A DNA stretch of 5,104 nucleotides from Planctomycetota bacterium (GTDB lineage Bacteria; Planctomycetota; Phycisphaerae; Phycisphaerales; SM1A02). How positions within the stretch are numbered: the stretch's first letter is position 1; every line of letters starts with the position of its first letter. A program made the translations under genes and the position numbers. The DNA is taken from NCBI GenBank assembly GCA_009924765.1, contig RFQW01000153.1, positions 1 through 5,104 on the forward strand, in the 5' to 3' direction. This document shows positions 1 to 5,104 of this stretch, in pieces. The notes under the pieces are model-generated. The model worked only from the letters and a program-made list of their open reading frames with translations, ran no database searches and was not told where the DNA came from.

Positions 1-180
1 GCGCGCGCGGCGAGCAGCGGCCGCGGTGCGGTGCGACTGGAGGACGTCGGCGAGGCGATCGGTCGCGTCGATCGCACGAGCGGTCGCGCCCCGTGGCTTG
101 GTTCGATTGGCGAGCGCCAGCGTGTGGCATTCCTCTGCCATCAGGACGCGATTCGCAGCGCCGTGCGTGCGCTCAGCTGA
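1..180 (+). CDS. 3' end of an unrecognised protein (partial, 59 residues visible)
   Basis: Frame 1 of the plus strand is open from the window edge to a TGA at 178-180. It has no start codon inside the window that need be used, so it would be the C-terminal tail of a gene beginning to the left. The visible peptide looks natural, with mixed charged and hydrophobic residues, a segment reading RLEDVGEAIGRVDRTSGR and near the end AFLCHQDAIRSAVRALS. About 78 percent of its third codon positions are G or C, but first positions are nearly as rich (about 76 percent), so codon bias does not settle the strand. The gene would converge on the glycosyltransferase and overlap it by 8 bp. I do not recognise the family. 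The alternative is a minus-strand gene starting with ATG at 141, read from the same triplets; I think it less likely, but it is not excluded. Confidence 0.45.
   Translation, partial: ARAASSGRGAVRLEDVGEAIGRVDRTSGRAPWLGSIGERQRVAFLCHQDAIRSAVRALS
173..180. other. Palindrome TCAGCTGA containing both convergent stop codons
   Basis: The 8-bp perfect palindrome TCAGCTGA holds TGA on the plus strand (178-180, end of the left-hand partial frame) and TGA on the minus strand (175-173, end of the glycosyltransferase). The two frames therefore overlap tail to tail by 8 bp. No intrinsic terminator with a T-run is visible around it. Confidence 0.6.
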
Positions 181-912
181 CGGGTGGCTGCGCGCGCAGT
201 CGCTCGCGCACGATCACCCAGATCGCGCGCAGCCCATCGAGTGGACCGATCTTCTTGCCGCGCTTGCGATCACGCGGGTCGTAGGTGACCGGGGCCTGTG
301 AAACGAGGGCCTGCAGGCGCGAGAGCGCGGCGACGAGCTGCGGTTCCACGCCAAATCGGTCCTCGCTGAGCCACGGTCGCACCGCGCGAAGCAGGGGCAC
401 GCGAAACAGCTTGAAGCCGCATTCCATGTCGTGCACGCGCAGTCCGGTCACCGCGTTGCTCAGGCCGGTGAGCATTCGATTGACCAGCGTGTGAAGGCGT
501 CGCCACAGACTGCCGTCGTGCGGGTGCGCCCAGCGGTCTCCGATCACCGCACTCAACGGCTGCAACGGCAGTGCGGCGAGCAGCGCAGTCCAGTCCGCAG
601 GATCGTATTCAAGGTCGCCACGGCGTCGGCGTCGGTGGCGATGGCGAGTGCACGATCAAAGCCGGTTCGCAGCGCGGCGCCCTTGCCGCGGTTGGTGGCA
701 TGGCGGAGCAGTTCCAGAGAGCCGTTCGGGCCGCCGAATTCATTCGCGAGGCGATCGGCGATGTCCGCGGTGGCTCGCGAGCTGGCGTCATCGACCAGCA
801 GCAGCCGCCGTGTCCATGCCGTCGGAAGCGGCGCAACCATCGCCCTGCGCACGCATGGTTCGATGGTGTGCGGTTCCTCGAAGACCGGGATGACGACGAA
901 CAGCGTGGGCAC
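173..912 (-). pseudogene. Family 2 glycosyltransferase (DPM1/GtrB-like), frameshifted
   Basis: By homology this is a GT-A fold transferase that would move a sugar from a nucleotide sugar, probably to polyprenyl phosphate, at the cytoplasmic face of the membrane. The first frame (GTG start at 912) encodes the nucleotide-binding half: VVIPVF near residue 6, VDDAS at 40-44 and NRGKGAALRTGF at 74-85. It then runs out of register and stops at 553. The second frame, open from 655 to TGA at 175-173, carries DLEYDPADW from 616, then VTGLRVHDMECGFKLFR, FGVEPQL and YDPRDRKRGKKIG-PLDGL, all hallmarks of the same family. The two parts join to about 246 residues, the usual size of the family. The shift lies between 617 and 655, where the catalytic DxD segment (expected DADLEYDP) should be; part of it is missing. 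The GTG start sits 6 nt after the floA stop, with AGGCGG at 928-923 as a ribosome site. A sequencing or assembly error would give an intact gene instead. No transmembrane tail is seen. Confidence 0.85.
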
Positions 913-918
913 GCTGGC

Positions 919-1938
919 TCAGCCGCCTGAGGTGCCGATCGACTTGCGCATGTCGGTGTCGGCCTGCATGTTGTTCATGCGGTACAGGTCCATCACGCCC
1001 ATCTTGCCGTTCTTCAGCGCCTCGGCGATGGCCTTGGGCACATCCGCCTCGGCCAGCACAACCAGCGCGCGGTTCTTCTGGGCTTCGGCCTGATACTCCG
1101 CTTCCTGCGCCACGGCGGCGGCGCGACGCTGCTCGGCCATGGCCTGGAAGCGCTTGCTGTCGGCCTCTGCCTGCGCGGTCTGAAGGTTGGCGCCGATGTT
1201 GTCGCCCACATCGATCTCGGCGATGTCGATCGACAGGATCTCGAACGCCGTGCCCGAGTCGAGGCCCTTGTGAAGCACCGTCTTGCTGATGCGATCCGGC
1301 TGCTCAAGCACGGCCTTGTGACTCTCCGCGGCGCCGATGGTCGCGATGATGCCCTCGCCCACGCGCGCGATGATGGTTTCCTCGGTGGCGCCGCCGACCA
1401 GTCGGGCGATGGCGGTGCGCACCGTCACGCGCGCCTTGCAGCGCAGCTGGATGCCGTCCTGCGCCACGGCATCCACCGTGGCCTTGCTGCTGGACTGGCT
1501 CGGGCAGTCGATCACCTTCGGATCCACGCTGGTCTTCACCGCTTCCAGGATGTCGCGGCCGGCCAGATCGATGCTGGTGGCGCGATCCCAGCCGAGGTCG
1601 ATCTTCGCCTTGTCCGCCGCGATCATGGCGCGGATCACGCGGTCGATGCGACCACCGGCCATGAAGTGCGCCTCGAGCAGGTTGGTGGGAACCTCCAGGC
1701 CCGCCTTCTTGGCGGTGATGCGGTTCAGCACGATGACCGAAGGCGGCACCTTGCGCAGACGCATCATGATCAGGTCGAGCAGGCTCACGCGCGCACCGCT
1801 GAGGAAGGCCTGCAGCCACAGCTGCAGGTACTGGCTGATCATGATGAGCAGGATGAGGCCGATGACGGCCACCACGCCGAGGCCGACGATGCCGAACACG
1901 GTCAGGGCATCCGCCGCCAGAAGGGGAGTCGTGTGCAT
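919..1938 (-). CDS. floA: Flotillin-like protein FloA (SPFH domain, YqfA/UPF0365 family)
   Basis: FloA proteins form oligomeric scaffolds on the cytoplasmic side of the membrane and organise ordered lipid microdomains. The 339-residue product has the expected order. A hydrophobic N-terminal membrane segment spans about residues 11-46. The family sequence GARVSLLDLIMMRLRKVPPS follows at 48-67. The SPFH domain shows ARVTVRTAIARLVGGATEETIIARVGEGI in the middle (about 169-197), then EILSIDIAEIDVGDNIGANLQ at 233-253. An alanine/glutamate-rich coiled-coil helix (about 254-300, AEAD, EAEYQAEAQ) precedes the C-terminal KNGKMGVMDLYRMNNMQADTDMRKSIG. Between VDPKVID and the DAVAQDGIQL core there is an insertion of about eight residues (CPSQSSSK) relative to the Bacillus protein as I recall it. 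The ATG at 1938 gives a normal family N-terminus; no Shine-Dalgarno sequence is seen in the 30 bp after the upstream nfeD stop. The gene is downstream of two NfeD genes, the usual partners. Confidence 0.95.
   Translation of the reverse strand: MHTTPLLAADALTVFGIVGLGVVAVIGLILLIMISQYLQLWLQAFLSGARVSLLDLIMMRLRKVPPSVIVLNRITAKKAGLEVPTNLLEAHFMAGGRIDRVIRAMIAADKAKIDLGWDRATSIDLAGRDILEAVKTSVDPKVIDCPSQSSSKATVDAVAQDGIQLRCKARVTVRTAIARLVGGATEETIIARVGEGIIATIGAAESHKAVLEQPDRISKTVLHKGLDSGTAFEILSIDIAEIDVGDNIGANLQTAQAEADSKRFQAMAEQRRAAAVAQEAEYQAEAQKNRALVVLAEADVPKAIAEALKNGKMGVMDLYRMNNMQADTDMRKSIGTSGG
923..928 (-). promoter_or_regulatory. Ribosome binding site of the glycosyltransferase gene
   Basis: The minus strand reads AGGCGG (one mismatch from AGGAGG), 10 nt before the GTG at 912 and inside the last codons of floA. 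It supports the GTG start and suggests translation coupled to floA. Confidence 0.45.
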
Positions 1939-1968
1939 GCGCGAAGGGTAGCGGAGCGGCCGGGGGCT

Positions 1969-2499
1969 TCAGGCGCTCGCGATGCGACGCACGCGCAATG
2001 CGCCGCCCTCGCGACCAACCACCTGCACGGGTTCGCCCGGCTCCACGAAACCGTCTTCGGCGATCGCCTCGAAGGGCTGTTCCGCGATGGTGACGCGGCC
2101 CACGGGTCGAAGTGCGGTGCGCGCCGTGCCCGTGGCACCATTGGCCGGCAGGGCGCCTGCATCGACTTCCGGCCCGCGCACCTGCGCTCCCAGCACGGCG
2201 CGACGCGCCATGGGGGTGCCGCTCCACAACTGCAATCCGTAGCCGATCACGAACGGCGCACCACCCAGCGACACCGCCAGTGATGCGAAGCCCCACATCG
2301 TGGAATGCACGAAGAAGCAGATCACGCCGGCCGCGATCGACAGCACGCACAGGGTGGCGAGCGCGCCTGCACTTGGAATGATGAACTCCAGCGCGAACAG
2401 CACCAGTGCGGCGCCGAACAGCGCGAATCCGGCGATCAGCCACGCACTGTCCGGCGCAGGGTTGGCGGTGGACTGCAGCAGCGATGCGAGCGTGATCAT
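1969..2499 (-). CDS. Short NfeD-family membrane protein (no protease domain)
   Basis: The product has 176 residues. After a short N-terminus there are about three membrane segments (roughly residues 19-41, 44-64 and 68-91). The family signature is EFIIPSAGALATL at 38-50. A soluble C-terminal domain (about 120-175) has GATGTARTALRPVGRV followed by VEPGEPVQVVGREGGALRV, typical of the NfeD OB fold. It closely parallels the C-terminal part of the adjacent long NfeD, so the pair probably arose by duplication or by splitting of function. The chosen start is the ATG at 2499, which overlaps the TGA of the upstream gene (ATGA) and has a strong ribosome site. The frame is open upstream to about 3156, but that part is out of register with the real gene there. 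The family role is to assist flotillin-type proteins in the membrane, here presumably FloA encoded 30 bp downstream; that pairing is inferred. Confidence 0.9.
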   Translation of the reverse strand: MITLASLLQSTANPAPDSAWLIAGFALFGAALVLFALEFIIPSAGALATLCVLSIAAGVICFFVHSTMWGFASLAVSLGGAPFVIGYGLQLWSGTPMARRAVLGAQVRGPEVDAGALPANGATGTARTALRPVGRVTIAEQPFEAIAEDGFVEPGEPVQVVGREGGALRVRRIASA

Positions 2500-4091
2500 G
2501 CGAGCGCCTCCACGATGAGTTCGTTGCCTTCCACGCGCACCACACGAACGCGCGTGCCGCGGGCAACCCATGCGGTGGCGCGCGCTTCGGCGAGTCGACC
2601 GTCGATGTCCACGCGGCCGATCGGCCGCAGATCGGTGTACGCGACACCCTCGGCGCCGGCGTTCGGCAAACCGGCGCTTGGGGGCGCGTCGGCAAGTTGC
2701 GCCTGCAGCACGGCGCCGCCGAAACTGCCGCCGCCCTGACGGCCCATCCACCATCCCACGCCGACCGCGGTCGCGATGGCAGCCACCAGCGTGACCACGC
2801 CCTGCATGATGCCGTGCGTTGGATCCAGTGACGGGTCGGACACGACGAAGAGGCCGATCGTTCCCGCGGCGAAGGCCACGACGCCGATGGTGCCGGCGAT
2901 GAATGTGCCTGGTACCGCCAGAATCTCGATCGCCACCAGCGCCAGGCCCGCGAGCAGCGCGACGGCTGGCCACCAGTCGGCAAGGCCCGCCAGCAAGGGG
3001 CCGCCGATCAGCAGCGCCGCGGCGGCAAGTCCCGTCAGGGAGAAGGCGCCGAGTCCGGGCGCAAGCATCTCGCCCGCGAAGCACGCCACGATCACCACCA
3101 CGAGCAGCATGCGCATCCACCAGCTGGTCAGGAAGCGCGCCACATGCTCGCCCCACCGCGCCTCGAGCGTGAATGACCGCTCGGCGCCGAAGAACGCGCG
3201 CAGTGCCGCTTCATCCGCGACCGAGGCCTTGGCCATGCCAAGCGCCAACGCCTCGTCCGCTCGCAGCGTGAGCAGTTCCTCAGGCGTGTCGATGAGCGAG
3301 ACGAGTCGCAACCGTTCGCGATCGGCCGGCGTCAGCGACGGTCGGCCCGAGCCGGACGCGGCGGTGGATGTGGGGGCATCACCCATGGCACGACGCAAGG
3401 CGTCCTTCATCCACGGCATCACCTGCACCAGCGGGGCGGCCGGCGCATCCTTGAGCAGCGTGGCGGAACTCGGCGGATCCTCGCCAAACACGGCCCGGTA
3501 CTCCGCCGCATCCACGATGTAGCGTTCGCCGCGCTGCGCATCTTCCAGCAGCCACAGGGCATCGTCAGCGCTGACGAAGGCGCGACAGAGTCGCTCGTCA
3601 TGCCCGCGTCGCCGCGCGCTGTCGGACACCTCCGAGAGCAGGGGTGCCTGCAGCTTTGCCCGTTCGGCAGGCGGCAGCACCTGCAACCCCGACACCGGCG
3701 ACACGCTGATGGGAGCGGCGTCACCGAACACCGCATCGGGGGTCACCACGATCTCACGGCATGCCAGCGCCGCGATGGTGCCCGCCGAGAAGGCGCGTGG
3801 CCTGATCCACGCCACCGTGTTGGCCGGATACTCGCTCTTGATGCGGCGGCACAGCTCGAGCGTGCTCAGCAGCTCGCCACCGGGCGTGTCGAATGCCAGC
3901 ACCACGGCATCGGCGCCGGCATCCCGGGCGATGGCGACGCGGTCGCTGAGGCCCGCCATGCCGATCGCGTCCATCTCGTCGCGCACCGGAAGAATGGCCA
4001 CCACATGCGCAGCGCGGCTCGCCGGCACGGCTGTGGGCGGCGCAGGTTCTCCGCCAGCCAGAGCGCCAAGGAGCGTGAGCCACGCGATCAT
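2496..4091 (-). CDS. Long NfeD protein with ClpP-like serine protease domain (YqeZ/NfeD1b type)
   Basis: This is a membrane-bound protease of the NfeD family, which in characterised archaeal members cleaves hydrophobic stomatin/flotillin-type partners with a Ser-Lys dyad. The 531-residue product begins with a short hydrophobic stretch (residues 2-13), probably a signal peptide without positive charge. The protease domain spans about 28-300: VAILPV near 31, FDTPGGELL at 67-75, PRAFSAGTIAALAC at 98-111 with Ser102 the likely nucleophile, and GDAAPIS at 123-129. Lys146 in PAERAKLQ is the likely general base, judged by spacing. LLTLRADEALALGMA at 273-287 is the usual end of the domain. Four to five membrane segments follow (about 326-450), including APGLGAF and AVPGTF turns. 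The C-terminal OB fold reads YTDLRPIGRVDIDGRL and VARGTRVRVVRVEGNELIV. Residues about 205-260 form a Pro/Ser/Ala-rich linker. The ATG at 4091 is the only plausible start, because a TAG lies in frame at 4103-4101. No ribosome site is evident. Confidence 0.92.
   Translation of the reverse strand: MIAWLTLLGALAGGEPAPPTAVPASRAAHVVAILPVRDEMDAIGMAGLSDRVAIARDAGADAVVLAFDTPGGELLSTLELCRRIKSEYPANTVAWIRPRAFSAGTIAALACREIVVTPDAVFGDAAPISVSPVSGLQVLPPAERAKLQAPLLSEVSDSARRRGHDERLCRAFVSADDALWLLEDAQRGERYIVDAAEYRAVFGEDPPSSATLLKDAPAAPLVQVMPWMKDALRRAMGDAPTSTAASGSGRPSLTPADRERLRLVSLIDTPEELLTLRADEALALGMAKASVADEAALRAFFGAERSFTLEARWGEHVARFLTSWWMRMLLVVVIVACFAGEMLAPGLGAFSLTGLAAAALLIGGPLLAGLADWWPAVALLAGLALVAIEILAVPGTFIAGTIGVVAFAAGTIGLFVVSDPSLDPTHGIMQGVVTLVAAIATAVGVGWWMGRQGGGSFGGAVLQAQLADAPPSAGLPNAGAEGVAYTDLRPIGRVDIDGRLAEARATAWVARGTRVRVVRVEGNELIVEALA
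2507..2512 (-). promoter_or_regulatory. Ribosome binding site of the short nfeD gene
   Basis: The minus strand reads TGGAGG, 7 nt before the ATG at 2499 and within the end of the upstream long nfeD gene. It fixes the start at the ATGA overlap and rules out the longer open frame upstream. Confidence 0.75.
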
Positions 4092-4097
4092 GCGCCA

Positions 4098-4126
4098 AGT
4101 CTACGAGTGCGCAGGGCACCAATGAA
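4098..4126 (-). promoter_or_regulatory. Candidate promoter of the nfeD-nfeD-floA operon
   Basis: On the minus strand TAGACT (4103-4098; four of six matches to TATAAT) lies 17 nt after TTCATT (4126-4121; three of six matches to TTGACA). Transcription would begin at or very near the A of the ATG at 4091, giving a leaderless message, which would fit the lack of a Shine-Dalgarno sequence. The match is weak, and the -35 element overlaps the T-run of the upstream terminator. Confidence 0.25.
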
Positions 4127-4153
4127 AAGGGGCTGGCCTCGTGGCCAGCCCCT
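4121..4153 (-). terminator. Rho-independent terminator of the prepilin-like gene
   Basis: A perfect 11-bp stem (AGGGGCTGGCC paired with GGCCAGCCCCT, arms 4153-4143 and 4138-4128) closes a 4-nt loop. On the minus strand it is followed by a short T-rich run, TTTTCATT. It begins 27 nt after the prepilin-like stop codon and sits before the nfeD operon, so the two transcription units are probably separate. The stem is mirrored, but the T-run is on the minus-strand side only. Confidence 0.88.
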
Positions 4154-4180
4154 GTGCGTGTGCGTTGAAATCGAAGTCGA

Positions 4181-5104
4181 TCAATCCCAGCCGGTCGCCT
4201 TGGTGGCATCCGTGTCGACCTTGCGCTGCTGCACAAGGAACGAGTCGGTGGCGCTGGTGGCATCATCATCCTTGAAGATGTTGTCCAGGCCGAGCGCGGT
4301 GGCGCCGGTGCCCGTGCTGGTGCCGCAGGTGGTGTCACCCGCCGGCGGGGCCATGCCGCCCGGGACGCACACCATGCCCAGCGGATAGAAGGTGCGCTCG
4401 AAGCTGATGTGGTTGTCGTTGAAGCACAGGTTGCCTTCCCACGAGTTCTTGCCGCCGTGGATTTCCAGCGTCTTGCTGTTGCTGAAATCATTGCCGGTTT
4501 CCGCGCCGTTCTTCACGCCACGGTTGCCGAAGGCCGCGAACTTGCTGTCCGAGCTGTTCTTCCAGTGGTTGTCGCGACGGTTGGAACGCTTGGCCGTGGC
4601 CGCGCGGGGGGTGAGCGGCATGGTGGCGTAGCTGGTGTTGCTCTTCACCTCGAGGTCCGTGGTCAGATTCACCGGGTTGCAGGCAGTCGAACCCGAGGGG
4701 TTGGTGACGTCACCGTCCCAGTAGATGTCCTTGGCCGGGTCGTACTTGGTGAAGTCGTAGTTGGAGCAGGGCGCCACGCGACCGCTGGTCTCGCTGGGGC
4801 TGATGAGCAGCTGTGGCGAGAACAGGTTCATGGCGACGCACGCCGAGTACAGCGCGGCGTGGTCGTTCTTGGCCTCGTCCTCGTTGCCTCGACCGGCCAT
4901 GGTTCCGATGCGGTTGATCTCGCCGGGCAGCGGGAAGCGGCCCGTTGGCGAGTCGATGGCCTTGGTGACCCAAGACTGGTGCACCTGCTTGACCTGGGTG
5001 CCGTCCTTGGTCTCGCGAGCCTTGGCGCGCGCGTTGTTCAAGGCTGGCAGCAGGATGCCGAGCAGAAGCGAGATGATGCCCATGACCACCAGAAGTTCGA
5101 TGAG
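4181..5104 (-). CDS. Prepilin-type N-terminal methylation domain protein (pseudopilin-like), 5' partial
   Basis: The visible 307 residues start inside the type IV pilin/pseudopilin N-terminal motif: LIELLVVMGIISLLLGILLP, with Glu at visible residue 3 equal to the conserved Glu5 of the mature pilin. The leader peptide and the G/F cleavage site lie beyond the window edge. A GTG at 5089 is not the true start, because the motif continues upstream of it in frame. The hydrophobic helix is followed by ALNNARAKARETKDGTQVKQ, the usual amphipathic continuation. The rest is a Ser/Thr/Asn-rich extracytoplasmic domain with six cysteines (visible residues 89, 113, 142, 227, 246, 260). At 216-235 it has HGGKN-SWEGN-LCFNDNHISF, resembling the H-x-G-x-N...F-x-D-G-H motif near the C-terminus of planctomycete pseudopilin-like proteins, but with DNH instead of DGH. 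Such proteins are processed by a prepilin peptidase and belong to type II secretion or pilus-like machines; the exact role here is unknown. The gene ends at TGA 4183-4181, with a terminator just downstream. Confidence 0.88.
   Translation of the reverse strand, partial: LIELLVVMGIISLLLGILLPALNNARAKARETKDGTQVKQVHQSWVTKAIDSPTGRFPLPGEINRIGTMAGRGNEDEAKNDHAALYSACVAMNLFSPQLLISPSETSGRVAPCSNYDFTKYDPAKDIYWDGDVTNPSGSTACNPVNLTTDLEVKSNTSYATMPLTPRAATAKRSNRRDNHWKNSSDSKFAAFGNRGVKNGAETGNDFSNSKTLEIHGGKNSWEGNLCFNDNHISFERTFYPLGMVCVPGGMAPPAGDTTCGTSTGTGATALGLDNIFKDDDATSATDSFLVQQRKVDTDATKATGWD

Noticed and set aside
188..199. 12-bp palindrome CTGCGCGCGCAG near the glycosyltransferase stop, considered as a terminator
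   Set aside because: It has no loop or T-run and lies inside the coding sequence; such words are common in this GC-rich DNA.
614..658. Programmed ribosomal frameshift in the glycosyltransferase
   Set aside because: No slippery heptamer of the X-XXY-YYZ type and no clear downstream structure; moreover, residues of the DxD segment are missing, which a shift alone would not restore.
431..1093. Plus-strand open frame opposite the glycosyltransferase and the end of floA
   Set aside because: Ser/Arg/Ala-rich shadow with no motifs; the minus-strand glycosyltransferase signatures account for the region.
1270..2283. Long plus-strand open frame opposite floA and the short nfeD
   Set aside because: His/Ala/Asp/Arg-rich composition without any family motif, antisense to two well-supported genes.
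1304..2983. Very long minus-strand open frame of 559 codons overlapping the NfeD and FloA genes
   Set aside because: It is an out-of-register shadow: Arg/Ala/Gly/His-rich low-complexity sequence produced by GC-rich codons, while the other frames carry recognised families.
1969..3156. Long upstream extension of the short nfeD frame to about 3156
   Set aside because: The extension is out of frame with the long NfeD gene that clearly occupies the region, and the ATG at 2499 has a strong ribosome site and the ATGA overlap.

Overview
The window is GC-rich (roughly two thirds G+C by eye) and almost fully coding. Nearly everything reads on the minus strand. A prepilin-like protein with a pseudopilin N-terminus, a membrane protease of the NfeD family, a FloA-type flotillin and high GC together suggest a bacterium of the Planctomycetota, perhaps the Phycisphaerae. 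That assignment is an inference from gene style; no marker gene is present.

Layout, read in the direction of transcription (right to left): (1) 5104-4181, a type IV pilin/pseudopilin-like protein whose first few codons lie outside the window. (2) 4121-4153, an intrinsic terminator that closes this gene, followed by a short stretch with a possible promoter. (3) 4091-2496, a long NfeD protein with a ClpP-like serine protease domain, membrane segments and a C-terminal OB-fold domain. (4) 2499-1969, a short NfeD protein without protease, joined to the previous gene by an ATGA stop/start overlap. (5) 1938-919, the flotillin-like SPFH protein FloA. (6) 912-173, a family 2 glycosyltransferase broken by a frameshift at its DxD motif. 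(7) 180-1 on the plus strand, a probable 3' end of an unrecognised convergent gene; its stop codon and the glycosyltransferase stop codon share one 8-bp palindrome.

Genes 3 to 6 look like one operon: a 4-bp overlap, then gaps of 30 and 6 bp. The NfeD-FloA part resembles the yqeZ-yqfA arrangement of Bacillus subtilis, in which NfeD proteins and a flotillin act together at ordered membrane microdomains. Here a second, protease-free NfeD lies between them, and a lipid-phosphate-type glycosyltransferase follows.

The most notable points are the glycosyltransferase lesion at its catalytic motif, the tandem NfeD pair and the palindrome holding both convergent stops. I see no mobile element, CRISPR array, RNA gene or clearly new system.
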